Origin: Eutreptiella sp. 'Long Island Sound 2002'
Taxonomy: Eukaryota > Euglenozoa > Euglenophyceae > Eutreptiales > Eutreptiaceae
Assembly (NCBI GenBank): GCA_964036045.1
Contig: OZ038382.1
Location: 76,979,918-77,043,917, forward strand
Direction: 5' to 3'
Length of the DNA: 64,000 nucleotides
The notes below the pieces were generated by a model. The model was not told where the DNA came from, searched no databases, and saw only the letters and a program-made list of their open reading frames with translations. Each line of letters opens with the position of its first letter. Position 1 is the stretch's first letter. Both the position numbers and the translations under genes were made by a program. This document shows positions 33,634 through 44,983 of the stretch, piece by piece.

Positions 33634-34235
33634 AAGGGGAGCGCCCACACCACCACACACACACCCCAACACGCCAGCCAGCAGTGACGGGGCGCAGCCG
33701 AAACCCGAACCCAAACACACACATCCACGCCGCGCGCCCAAGCCAGGAGTGGCGGGGTACAAGGGGAGCACGCACACAAACATGCACACCACAACACACC
33801 AGCCAGGCTCAGCGGGGCACAGCCAAAACGTGAGTCCAAACAAACACACCCACACCGCACAGCCCAGCCAGGTTTGGAGGGGTGCAAGCGGGTCGCGCAC
33901 ACAAGCAGACACAAACCTTGACACCCCAGCCAGGAGTGGCGGGGCGCAACCGAGACCCGATCCCAAGCACAACACCCACGCTGCACACCCCAGCCAGGAG
34001 TGGCGGCGTACAAGCGGAGCACGCACACAAGCACACAGACACCCCAACACCCAAGCCAGGAGTGGCGGGGTGGAGCCGATACCCGAGCTGTATCACACAC
34101 ACCCACAACGCACACCCCGGCCAGGAGTGGTCGGGTACAAGCGGAACAGGAACACAAGCACACACACACCCCAACACCCCAGCCAGGAGTGGCGGGGCGC
34201 AGCCGAAAGCCCAACCCAACCACAACCCGGACCCA
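33634..34235. repeat. dimeric minisatellite, block 2
   Basis: The same alternating half-units as block 1, with cores such as GCCAGGAGTGGCGGGG, including about nine cores up to about 34182. It is the right part of one array split by element A. Units here are slightly more diverged at the array edge, as is common for tandem repeats. Confidence 0.9.
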
Positions 34236-34735
34236 AACGCAAGCGCCACGCAACAGTAGGAAACCCAGTGTCCATAGCCCGGGCACTGAGGCAGCCCGTG
34301 CCATGCAGGTGACCCGGCCAAACGAGATCCAGAGCCGGGGGGTAAGGCGGCATCCTAAGGCCTGCGCAGTTTTGGGACTCGAGGCGTAGCGTGCGACACC
34401 CAAGCACCTCGGAACCCTAGTACCAAGAACATGCATGCATGCCTTGGGAACGGGATACGCCAGGAGGTCTGGTGAGGTTCCGTTCAAAGGAGGGGACGTG
34501 CGCAAGCACTGGGGCCACCCCTCCCGGCATGACAAGCAGTCACGCTGGCGGCGATCAGCCCTCCCGGTGATGCCCGGGGCCGCTCTGTTGGGGGCGACCA
34601 GTCAGGTCTAGCGGGATGTAAGTCACCTCCCCTCTCCAAGCACGGAGCCTCTTCCTGTTCGTCACAGCAGCAACGCCAGCGGGAACCGCGGGTCGCCTCC
34701 CCACAACCGAGTGCACGTACCTACCTACCTACATC
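34236..34735. other. 500-bp spacer, nothing recognised
   Basis: Mixed-composition sequence between minisatellite and DR1 copy 2. Small simple repeats (CATGCATGCATGC near 34432, CCTACCTACCTAC near 34720) are the only structure I see. Confidence 0.4.
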
Positions 34736-34860
34736 TGCTGGTGACCGGATCCCATGGGCCGGCGCGTCCTCCGCGTCTGAACGCTCATTGGCCATCCCTT
34801 CAGGCTGCCTACCTGCTTGACTGTTGCCCGCGGTGGTTGCCTGGGTTTCTGCCGCCGATC

Positions 34861-35226
34861 TCAAGGCGGCATAGTTGCGGCGAAGATATGCCAATGGGAC
34901 GCAGACGCAGGATCCCGCGCAGGGCTGGTGGGCTCCTCTTCGTGCGACCCGCGCCGCAGCGTAGATTTGGTCGTTGGGCCCGTGGTGGGGGGCCCGTCCC
35001 GGCAGGATGCCATGAAGGCGGCGAAGGGCTCTTCGTCGCCGAGTTGCTCGTCGGCTTGCGGTCCTTGATCTGCCGTTGATGCGGCGGCGTTGAGGATGGA
35101 CGCCAGGATGTCCTCCGTCTCTCGGGCCTCGGGCGGTGATTTGTCGTGTCTCCCTGCTCGTGCGTGGCTCATGGCAGCAAAGGTGAAGTCAGAAAGTGGG
35201 TATTGGAGTTTGTTGCCTTGCTCCAA
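34861..35226 (-). pseudogene. gag-like fragment (copy 2)
   Basis: A continuous minus-strand frame of 121 codons, homologous to 1905-1248 of copy 1 but without the internal frameshifts. It is rich in Ala, Pro, Glu and Thr, with ETEDILASILNAAASTADQG. There is no motif that identifies a function; retroelement origin is inferred from context only. Confidence 0.3.
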
Positions 35227-36381
35227 TCTGAGGGGGAGGTGGGGCCAGCCCCTCCGAGACCACCATCCCCTTGCCCGATCCTTTGTGCATGCGCTTCTCT
35301 GGACCTTAAACTAACCCTATGTGGGAGTCATTTGCATTCTTTTCTCCCTTGTTTTCCACTTAGGGTAGTTTCACCAAAGTGCGCAGCCTACCAGACTTGT
35401 GACAGTGACATGGTATCAAAGAGACAGACTGGGATATCCGGTCGGCATAATGTTTGACTGATGCCCTTCAGATGTGCCCACATGGAATCCTTCAAACCCC
35501 CTTTGCCTTGGGAAGTGAGTCTGACAAAGTGAGTAACCTCTGATTTTTGGCTTTGCCTGTTTTTGTGCCCTGCTTCCCATGCTAGGTCTCAGAGCCCGTG
35601 TGGAGTTAAGTCCAGCCCCTCTAAGTGTGTCAGGGTGAAGGTCGTGGCTACTCCCAACCACCCTTTCCTTCTCTTGGGATGTGGGATCCTGAGGTGGTAT
35701 GGGTGATATACCACTTTACCCCCTTTTCCACAGAATTTCTGGTGCCTAAGTCTTATAAGCACCCAGGACCACCACGACCCTTGCGATGGTGTGGTGTGGC
35801 TATGTCCTGCCCCAAGCAAAGTTGGGTTGGCATGTTTGGGGACAATGGGGACTGAGTGCGTAGGCACTAGATTCCCGCTTCTGGAGTTCTAAAGTGCTAG
35901 GAGTGGAGATTGAAAGCTTCCCCACTAGGGTAGGCTTGGGCAGCCAATGGGCCTTACCCATGTCTCGCTGTTCTTGCATGTTTCTTACTTCATGCTTGGG
36001 GATCCTGAATCAGGATACCCAGGATGTGCTGAGTGGGAGAGTTGACTGGCTTTGCCCACCCCCTCTCCTGCCTTGATGTCTCCTTCTTATTGATTTCCAA
36101 TGATTATTGCACCTTACTCTACCCGGGACATGGTTTGGAGGTTACTAATGTTCCTTTGACCATTAGTACATGCTTCATTTTCTTTGCTGTTTAGACCTCA
36201 AAGGGATTGCTTCCATTTCGCAATCCCAATGGATGCTCACGGATTTTCAGGGAGTCAATGTGGATGTGAGTGGTCTTCCACTTGTGCTACGCCTACGTGC
36301 AAGGGAGGCCGCATGTTCTTGGAGAAGGTTGACCACGGGACGGTAGCCCCGGACCAGCTTGTAAAGCAATTTGAGCCGTAG

Positions 36382-36594
36382 GTGAAGTTTTACACTTACC
36401 TCCAGCTCCCAATTCACATCCACACGAACTTTGAAACTGTTCTCCCTGACTCGAGACAGAATTTCAAATGGACCTTCCCACAGGGGGAGGAGCTTGGAGT
36501 CTCCATCCTGGGTAGGTTTGCTCTTGCGGAGCCAAACATTGCCTCCGTTTTCCAGATCCTTTGGTGCTTTCCTGCCTTGTTTAGCAATGCTTAA
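36382..36594 (-). pseudogene. integrase C-terminal fragment (copy 2)
   Basis: Counterpart of 2879-3091. The minus strand reads VWLRKSKPTQDGDSKLLPLW and then EGPFEI before it degenerates. Its upstream integrase core is missing because the A2 LTR begins at 36700. Confidence 0.6.
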
Positions 36595-36699
36595 CCAATC
36601 TGCCTGATATTTCTCAACGACGCGCTTGGCCTCTTTTTCACCAGCGTGAATGTCGTCAAAAATGCTGATGCATCCTTACATTCTCTTGGATGATTGTAG

Positions 36700-39691
36700 T
36701 GACGCGTCCCCGTGGGGGGCCTGGCCACGGGACGCTGCGGTGGACACGCGCAAGTGAGCAGGCAGGCAAAGCACTACGCTCACAGAGGCATCAATGCGCT
36801 CATGTCATGTGACAAAGCGTTTCAGGATCCTTGCCACTCTGCAACAAGGGAACGAAAGTATGTACAGCAACACATCAGGATATGTACACATGGGGTTAAG
36901 ACTGGACTGGTATAAGGGCATCACAGGACAATAGACACTCAGTCCCATCTAGTATCCCAATCCCAGGTCCGACCCTCTCAGTGGCTGGTGGGGGCGGGGG
37001 CTCAAACACAACCCATGCCCTGCTCAGTCCGGACCCTGAAACCCTGCTGATAGGGGGGGGTGTCTCGCCCAGCCACAGGCGAGTTCCTGAGAACCAAGAG
37101 GGTTCCAAGGTTAACCAACGATGGCTCCCCATGCTCCCTTAACGGCAGGTCTCAACTCCCCTCTGAGACAGAAATATGGCCCCGCCATTATCCCCTAGGA
37201 GTTGGTAGCTGAAAATGGGCTGTTTCAGCCCAAACTGACCTTAGCTCAAAAATCTCCGAAATTGACCCCTCGTCTGGACCCGCCAGAGGTAGGGACGAGG
37301 CAACTGACCCTCTGCCCTTTGAGTACGAACTTCATGGAGCCCTCACCCAACCTCGTTCCCTCTGAGGTCCCGGCATCAGGGCACCACGGGTTCGTCAAGT
37401 GGGGTCATGATGCCAGAATCACCAAAATTGGCGTCATCCACACGCGTGGCTCGCCCGGCCAGGGCAAGGCCAATGACTCACAGGGTAGGAGACAGGACCT
37501 AGGACTTTCATCTGAGTGTACAACTTGAAAAGGGGTCCGAGCTCCTTGTGGGGATAGAGATATGGGGCCGCCAATTGACCACACGGGGAGGTGAAATTGG
37601 GGTCCCAAAAGGGGGTCATTTTGGCTGCTCGAAATGAGCCAAATTTTGGGGTGCTCCCAATAGTATATCTCCACGCCGGCTTGGAGATCGGATCCGCCAT
37701 TCCATACGCGTTCAACGGGGAGTCCGACAGAGACTCCGATCCACTTGGCTCTCAGAGATCTCCGTGCCACTTGGCGTGGTGACAATCCCAATTGGATCCA
37801 CAAATGCCAAAATGGCAAAATTGCCCACACTCACTTTGGGCTAGCGCCTTAACGAAGGTTGCTCCGCTTTGCCCACGTGGTGTGTGAACCATGGGCACCA
37901 GTATACATAACACCCATGTCATATATGGTCCATTGGTCCATGCGTCTGGCGTGCACGAGTGGGCTCAACATAGTGCACGGCGGGCAGAAAAAGTGGAAAA
38001 TTGCCCAAAATGGCCAAAAATGCGCACACTCATGGTTGGGGCAAATGAGGCACATGCCCGACTTGGACCGGAGTGTGCCATAGGATTGGTATCAAGTCAT
38101 ATGTGTCCAACATATCTTTTGGCCGTCGCCCAACTCCTCCGGTTTTGGGAATGGCAGGGTCGCCAAGTGAGCCCTTGATTTGGGATAGTCCCAAATTGCG
38201 GACATGGCGGCCACGGTATGCCAAGCCCAAGGAGAGTTATCTGCTGGGTCCAAGATATGTTGGGCACTGAAGTGTGTACCCTCATGACATACTTGAGTCA
38301 TGATGTCAATTGAGCGCAACATTGAGATACACGGTCGCCATTTGACATCATGACGGGCCAAAAACGGCACAATTGACACAAAGACACACAAAGGTGCCTT
38401 GAAAGGTGCACAACTATATTATAATATCTTCGGCTTGGATCGAGTAATTGACCAATCCTTCTAAACACAATGACTTGACACCAATGACCTTCGATTCCAC
38501 ATATGTGCTCCACTTGGGGCGCTTTGAAGGGTTACGAGCGCTACTTCCCAAGTCGGCACATGAAAATATGGAAAATTGCAAAACACACACCTTGCTCCCA
38601 ACGCATCGCTTTGGGATCGCCACACAAGCTTCCCTCCACGAAGGTTAGGCTTGCAATTGATCATGGGGAGTATGGAGAAGGGGCTTGCGCAATATGAGGT
38701 CCATTGGCGGGTGCATCGCTCTTAGCCAAACCCACCAAATGGGCACGCAATGCAACACATGGCACATACCACATATTGCCCAAAAAGGTAGCTCCCCCCA
38801 CGATATGTCATGCCCCTCCAAGGGCATAACTTTGTGTCAATCGCTCATAGAAACTCAAGGAGAGTTCGTATGCAACACCAACACTCGCGCGCTACACTCG
38901 AAAGTTATCTTAACGCACGCAATATCGTGGCCAAAGAGTTATAACGCAAACTCTACCCTCTTGACCATGATCCATTACGCTAGCGCGCACGTGTGCAGAC
39001 GCAAGGCGTATAATGCTTCCCAAACTACGTCGGGAGTATTGTGAATACATCCCACGTTTCCTTATTGTCATTCCTCGCAAGCGGCACGAGATATGACCCT
39101 CACAAGTGGCCTCACAAATCAACTTTGTTTTGCCCATATCTCTAAGACGAATGGAGGGCAAGACAAAAAGAAAAGTTGATTCGTGCATAGCGAAGCACGT
39201 AGCTCCACTCGAAAGAGGTCAAATCAAGTGCGGGGATGTCGAAGTCGAAAATCTGATTTCGACATCCTGAAAAATTCGGATTAAGGTTGCGAGTGTAGAA
39301 TGTGAAAATTGCGGATGCATCAATGCAATTCCTGAAGACTTTAGAGTCTTCCTCACGATTTGCGCTAAAATATCTGTATATAACAGTTAAGCTGGCGGTT
39401 ACGCTAAAGTCGCGAACTAACCGCCAGCTGTCAAAACAGTGAATATCAGAACGGAAGCGTAAAAATTGACGGAAACAATATGAAAAAAAAGCCCTGTTGA
39501 TTCCTGATATTCTGATATATAAATCTCCGCTGGCGGTGCATCGGTTGCCGATGCGGGGCTTTACGGCACGGAACACGCTCCCGCCGGGCTCGCACCGGGC
39601 GTCAACGGGCGTCTTCCCTTCCGTACATGGGGTTAGTGGACCGGAGACCGGTTGTATGCCCTACCCTAGCCATGGGGTTCTGGGTACCGCT
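36700..39691 (-). repeat. 3' LTR of A2 (mosaic)
   Basis: Starts TGAAGCGGTACCCAGAACC and ends ACGCGTCA on the minus strand, exactly like element A. 37420-36700 matches the last 0.7 kb of the A LTR. The stretch around 38750-39550 instead resembles the LTR of element C (for example ATATATCAGAATATCAGG and GGAATCAACAGGG). It also keeps the hairpin GGGCTGTTTCAGCCC at 37217-37231. Confidence 0.75.
39142..39576 (-). CDS. open frame inside the A2 LTR, homologous to the LTR frame of element C
   Basis: Unrecognised protein of up to 145 codons, no ATG at its start. From the RSD motif on it aligns without a gap for more than 100 codons with the frames at 51309-51728 and 62191-62610. Shared blocks are ASAIF..YTR..NP.FS, NQIFDF, ALD, FEWSY and RIN. 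In FEWSY the serine is AGC here and TCC in C, a change that needs two substitutions yet keeps the amino acid. Frame and residues are kept although many bases differ, which argues for translation, perhaps from a spliced RNA that supplies the start. No domain is recognised. Confidence 0.45.
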   Translation of the reverse strand: MFRAVKPRIGNRCTASGDLYIRISGINRAFFSYCFRQFLRFRSDIHCFDSWRLVRDFSVTASLTVIYRYFSANREEDSKVFRNCIDASAIFTFYTRNLNPNFSGCRNQIFDFDIPALDLTSFEWSYVLRYARINFSFCLALHSS

Positions 39692-39702
39692 TCACCCCCC
39701 TC
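39692..39702 (-). promoter_or_regulatory. polypurine tract of A2
   Basis: AAGGAGGGGGG on the minus strand, directly before the TG of the LTR and identical to that of A. Confidence 0.85.
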
Positions 39703-41151
39703 CTTAGAGCAAACCCTGGGGGGGGCTCGATAACACCCACGCACGGCAGCGGGTACCCAGGACCATCCCCTGAAGGGGGGGGGGGGGCGTCACATCCTCA
39801 CTTCAGGCTGATTCGCAGGTTAGGCTGCCCAAATCCCACAGTAAGACAGTTACGGTGCTGTAATCGTTGGTAACTGCAAGTATAGTATCAAGTATCAAGT
39901 CCTGGGTCCTGGCGGCGATTGTTCGGCATCCAAAGGACCCGTTAACCCATATCAGGCGCACCGGGTGCCGGCTGCGACGGTTACCACCACAGTGGCAGTG
40001 GCATACACGGCCAACATAGGCGTCACACGACGAACGAGGTGGTCCCACAGGTCGAAAGCGACCACAAAGATCCATCAGGCTACCCAAAGCTTCCCAAGGC
40101 CCGCCGGCTGGGGGAGAGTCCCCACGGGTCCTTCCTCGGGCGCACCATGTCCATATCCATACGACGCGAGTCCAGAGTGGTACAGCCGAACGAGCTCCTC
40201 CTTAAGGGATCGGGCGTCAAGGCCGTCTTTTCCCTCGCCCTATTACCATGAAGGCCATACATGAGGGAGTCCTCATGCAGTGTGGGCGGAGGCGTCGACT
40301 CCTCAAACCACCAGTTTCCCAGGCAAACCTTCCCCATCCGACTGCAAGTGCGTCTGCGAGTCGCCAGGCTCACACTGGGACTGACAGTGGCGGACCGCTG
40401 GGAGTGTAGTCAGGCAACTGAGCTTCCCGCCTGGCGCCATCAGGATCTCCACATCACAGCGAATAGGGCACACGGTATCACAGGCACTCAAACAGCAGAA
40501 TCTGTACTTAGGTACTGGTCCAGGCTGGGCCGTAAGTAAAAGCATGTATACGGCGACTCAGGGCGCCTTCGTAGTCGATTCGCATCCCGTCGGGGGGGAA
40601 AAACAGTCCACACTTCAGTGATGGTGCTGACATACAGATGCACATATCCCCGGGAACAGAAAGACAAGCAATAAGCAGGGTAATAGGCGTGTAAACACAC
40701 TCTGGACAGAGCGCCAAACCACGCCCTGGTTAGAATAAGGCATATGCAGGAGGGTGGACAGGAAAACGCCTGAGTCCAGGCCATATATAGTCGGCAGACA
40801 CACGTCGACTGGTCTGGACCCCGCAAGTGCCATGGGACCAGACCACACACCAAAACAATCGCAATGCCGATGACAGCGGCATGCGTTGCGCAACGTCGTA
40901 TGGGCTTCAAGGCCCCAAGAGCTCAAAAAGTGTGAAGGTCAGTCGTCCCGCCTGGTTTCCCAAGGATTCAGCAGGCGGGGAGTGACGAATAGAAGAAGAG
41001 AGGGGCCATCCTCCTCTGGATTCAGCAGGGGGGGGTATATGGCCACTCTGATGGCAGGTCACCGGAAGATGAAAGAGAGCAAGCAAGTGAGGGACGATCA
41101 GTCGACCACACAAGTGCCCCAAACAAATCAGAGGAGAGCTCAGGGCGCTGA
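39703..41151 (-). other. 3' noncoding tract of A2
   Basis: Closely similar to 29447-30837 of element A over its length. No gene is recognised. Confidence 0.5.
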
Positions 41152-42655
41152 TCAGGCACCCCTGGCTGCAATCGCCCGGGTGAGTGCTGCCAAGTCCGGG
41201 ACATGGATCTTGGTCTTGTGCTTGCGGATGTACTCCATGAAGGGAGTATTGACCCGCGGCACGAACGAGGAGACGGGTTCCCAGGTGTCGTGGGACGGCC
41301 CATAGCCTCGCCAAAGAACCTTGAACTCCAGGCCTCCGGGTGCCGAGGCGTTCGGACGCTGGGCCAGAATTTTCTCGACTGTATAGTCATCCTGCTCAGC
41401 ATAATCGTCGTCCGAATCAGCCTCATGTGCGGCGTAGCTCAGGGACACATGCTGACCACGGAGGTCGGGTTCCCGCACACGGAGTTGACTCTCGTGGGGC
41501 TCCCGGAATGGTCCGTGACCTACCTTGATGCGGTAGGTGTCCTCACCAATCCTGCGAACCACCTCTCCAGGTGTGAACCAGGTTTTGGTGCGGTGGGTGC
41601 CCATAGGGCGGGGTCTGATCACCCACACCGGGTCTCCCACCCTGAACTTCTGCGCTGTCGAGCTCGGGGCGGACTTCTGACGCTCAGCATGCTCCTTCTC
41701 GAGCTGCTGGCGGATGTCCCGCGCCGTTTGCTCTTGCCGCGCGAAGAATTCCTTGGCATCCGTGGCCATGCCATCACCAGACAAGGGAAGTCCTCGACCG
41801 AGGGGGTCCCTGCCGAACAGAATCTGGTGAGGTGACAAACCACCCGGCGTGGGGGTGTCATGATGGGCCTTCAGAGCGGGCCACATCTCCCCAAACCAGT
41901 TCCGACGTGGATTGGTGATGTGAATCTATCGCAGCTTCTCGAACAGCTGCCGTCCAGCCACTTCAGCTCGGCCGTTAGACCGGCTGAGATAGGCGACGCT
42001 CTTGGCATGACGTATTCCCATAAGGGAACACATAGCCTTGAACCAGCCACCAGTAAACTGGGGCCCTGGGTCACTGCAAATGGTGCGGGGGATGTCAAAG
42101 ACGGTCAGCCAATGACGATTCATCATGACTGCCACTTCCTTGGCAAGCAACCCCTTTTTGCGTGCCGGAAAGGCTACTACGTAGCCACTGTGGCGATCCA
42201 CACAAAGAACCACACAGTCAAAGGTCTCCTTGCCAATGTGCACTTCGGGCATGGAGAAGACGTCCATGGCCACGCTCTCCATGGGCTGGTCAGGAACCGG
42301 CGTCCATTGGGCTTCCCCCTTGACGTTCCGGTTATCAGGATTGCAGGCCTCAAAGACCGAGCAACCCTTCCTGACCTTCTTGATGGTGGTGTAGAGAACG
42401 ATGTGGTCGATCTCGAACCGGCGCTGCATGTCAAGGGCTTGCTTCTTGACCCCTGGGTGCAGCATGTGGTGGTGCCAAGCTTCACAAAGCTCGAGCACCC
42501 GGGACTCCGGTACTAGCAGCTTACCATTCCGGTAGAGCCTGCCATCTTCCTTAGTCAGCTTCTTTGGCCACTTCTGCCCGTCGTCAGGGTCGGTCACAGC
42601 CCTATACTCGGCCGCAAAGGCCTCAGACTTGGCGTAGTCGTCGGTCCAGTCGAAA
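41152..42655 (-). pseudogene. pol: integrase and chromodomain of A2
   Basis: A single minus-strand frame from WTDDYAKSEAF (about 42645) to a UGA stop at 41152, interrupted only by a UAG at 41926 where A has AAG (Lys). It contains the zinc region with CEAWHHHMLHPGVKK, AMDVFSMPEVH, ICSDPGPQFTGGWF (the Arg of D-R-G is changed to Pro), GRAEVAGRQLFEKL, LSPHQILFGRDPLGRG and the chromodomain EKILAQRPNASAPGGLEFKV then LWRGYGPSHDTWEP. D-P-G in place of D-R-G next to the second catalytic Asp may impair activity. Confidence 0.85.
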
Positions 42656-43300
42656 GTATCGAAAGAAGGTCCAGCTTTGAAGCAGCTTGAAACTGTAGCT
42701 GGGTGGAATGTCTTGATTCGCCAAAAGATAACCAGTACGAACTCGAACCGTGTTGGATGTCGGTGTATTGTTCCCTCCAGTTGACAGTTGGATTTTAGCT
42801 TCGAAGCCATGGTAGTCCAAGTACCACATCCGGCAAAGTCTCTAGGACCTTGAAGTCATGACGAAACACAAGCTCTCCAACTCGAACACAAGCTCTCGTG
42901 TAGTACCGTACTTCGACTTTGACACCTCCGGCTGTGAACACGTGTCCAGGGTTTCTCCGTTTATAGAGGGGAAGTTGCGCCCTCTTTGCAGTTTGCATCG
43001 ACATAAAGTCGCTGGTCGCTCCGCAGTCGACCAATAATTCCACGCTGGAGTCAAAGGAGTCTTCACGACATGCGCAAATGCGCCCTCGAACCGTGAACAG
43101 AGACGCATGCTCAGGTTCGGGTCCTTCGACGTTGACACCTCCAAATTTCGAATTCCTTTCCGGTTTATTGGTGCTGGTGGTGGTGTTCAGCTCTTCTCGA
43201 GGACGTCCGCCACCAGGGCTTCGGAATTGTTTTCTAGGCCGTTGTGGGCCTTTTCCCTGCTCTTGGAGCGGGATCGAAACCGTCCCTTGCTGTCTTGACT
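42656..43300 (-). pseudogene. pol: aspartic protease region of element D
   Basis: The minus-strand frame 43043-42795 reads ELLVDCGATSDFMSMQTAKR, with D-C-G-A-T at the active-site position (usual D-S/T-G-A-T), and ends DVVLGLPWLRS, the second conserved segment of Ty3/gypsy proteases. A UAA follows directly after GLPWLRS, where other elements continue with YNPxVDW; here NPTVNW continues in frame after the stop. Past about 42660 the similarity to pol of this element ends and A2 integrase begins. Confidence 0.75.
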
Positions 43301-44983
43301 TTAATCTTGTCTCGGCGTGTTCGACCTTGATTCCCGACGTTCTCGTCCTTGGGATGGCGGTCGACCTTTTGAACAGTCAAGGGCCAAGTGGCCTTGTTCA
43401 CCACAATTGTGGCAACGCCTACTTTCTCGACCATCTTGGTGTCCAAACCGTTCATTTCAACGTTCGCCAATGTAGGCATGTAGCTCTTCTCGGAGCTTGG
43501 CAATTGCATCGAGGTTCATCGGCTCTGCCACGGTCAAAGCCGTGGGTGCTGCAGCTGGAGGCGGCATGGGATTGACGTGTGGCGTTTGCATAGGGTTGTA
43601 TGAAAACGTGGAAGTCGAAGTAGGTGGAACCATCATAGGCAGGGGTCTTGACACTGCAGGACCCAGAGTGTGATCTGATGTCGTTCTCGATGCATTCTGT
43701 ACCTCTTCCGGCTGATACCCAGCCGCAATGTAGGCTTCTGCGATGGTTTCTACCAAGGTATCGAATCCAAATGGCCTATTAGAACGCCATCTCGAACTGA
43801 CTTCAACGATGTACTGCCGACGAACAGCGTCATTCGACAAACCTTCAACAAATGGAGAGTTGACGAGGTAACCCATCTGGAAGTCAGTGGTGTTAACCTT
43901 TGATTGATAACGCAAGCACGAAATTCCCGCACGTAATCTGCGTGTCGAGGAAACTCGCTCTATTTCAAGCTCAGCATTCTCGACAAATCCACTGGCTCAT
44001 GGGATATGCAATCAAAACGTTGGCCTAACACACGCATGAGCTCGAACCAATCATCCTGTACAGCCTGCGAAGCTATGATAATACTCGGCAGCATCACCAT
44101 CGAGGAGGAATGATACGGTTGTCACCTGCTCGACGGTTGAGGTGATTTCCGACAGGCTCAAGGCTCGTAACAAATCCTCCTTCCACGTTCGAACCTCTCC
44201 ACATCCAGGTCTCCCAGAGAACCTCTTGACCAGCTTATTCAAGCGCTCGACATGGCATCCCAAAATCTCTTGCGTAGGAGCACGCTGGACTCCGAACTGA
44301 TGTGCTGGAGGTGATTCGAAGACAGGTGGCTGTGGAAGTGGTTGTCGTGGAGGGTGAGGCGAACTGCTCCGCGGTGCATACAGCGGTTGATTCAAAGGAG
44401 ACGGTGGTTGTGGATGGAGCTGTGGTTGTGGTTGTGGAAACTGGATGTTGTTCGAAGGTGGTTGACTCGAAGTTCGTACAAATTCGTTGAGCAGGGCATA
44501 ACATTGCGAGAATTCATGCTCTACGCGTTGAAGTTCGTTTGCAGCAGCTTGAGTTGCATTTTCCGTCGAGGACTGCAAAGTGTCGACTCGCTGACCAATT
44601 GCTGCATAAGCACTTGCTGCTGTTGCCCGCAATGCATCGATGCCTTGTTCCAATTCATTGACCTTGGCTTGAGTATCCGCAAGCTTCTGCAGACAGCTGT
44701 GAAGATCACGAGAGAGACATGGAAACCACTGGCTTTCTCGACTTGCGATGCGCTCTGCATTGAATGTTTCTAACGAAACCGAAAATACGTGATGCAAGGG
44801 TGAATCACTTCGAAACAGACTGTCTCTGATGAAGTGCAGGATCTTAGGCGGCTCAGGTTGCATGGTCAAAATGCGCCCAAAACTGCCTCTCCGCGGCACT
44901 GTGAAAAAATAGTTCTTTTGGGGGGACCCAAAAACACAAGAACCAAAAATCCCGTAAAAAGCAATTAACTGGTCCATTTTCAT
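43301..44983 (-). pseudogene. gag: gag of element D
   Basis: Probable start at ATG 44863 (MQPEPPKILHFIRD) or 44983. The order is a coiled-coil-like stretch (LADTQAKVNELEQGIDALRA), a Pro/Gln-rich linker, then a capsid-like region (RLNKLVKRFSGRPGCGEVRT) up to 44051, where a frameshift occurs. The second part, 43932-43457, has SPFVEGLSNDAVRRQYIVEV and a Pro/Thr linker. After a UGA at 43457 the same frame gives a canonical zinc knuckle CHNCGEQGHLALDC (43414-43373, CX2CX4HX4C). This gag is unlike those of A, B and C. No LTR for it is visible to the right, so its 5' end is missing or lies unrecognised in 44984-45190. Confidence 0.7.

Larger units (their letters stand above)
34736..36699. repeat. 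direct repeat DR1, copy 2
   Basis: Second copy of 1282-3190 in the same orientation. It is cut off at 36699 by the end of the A2 LTR. At 35411 it has TGGTATCAAAGAGACAG directly after GTGACA, which looks like an LTR end plus an initiator-Met tRNA primer site on the + strand. The recognisable coding remnants, however, are on the minus strand. Confidence 0.75.
36700..42655 (-). mobile_element. element A2: 3' part of a second A-type retrotransposon
   Basis: On the minus strand: integrase and chromodomain (42655-41152), a 1.45-kb noncoding tract matching that of A, polypurine tract 39702-39692, and a 2992-bp 3' LTR (39691-36700). Protease, RT, RNase H, gag and the 5' LTR are absent. At about 42655 the sequence switches to gag-protease of another element (D) in the same orientation. 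The integrase is almost identical in sequence to that of A, but most of the LTR is not A-like. Confidence 0.8.
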
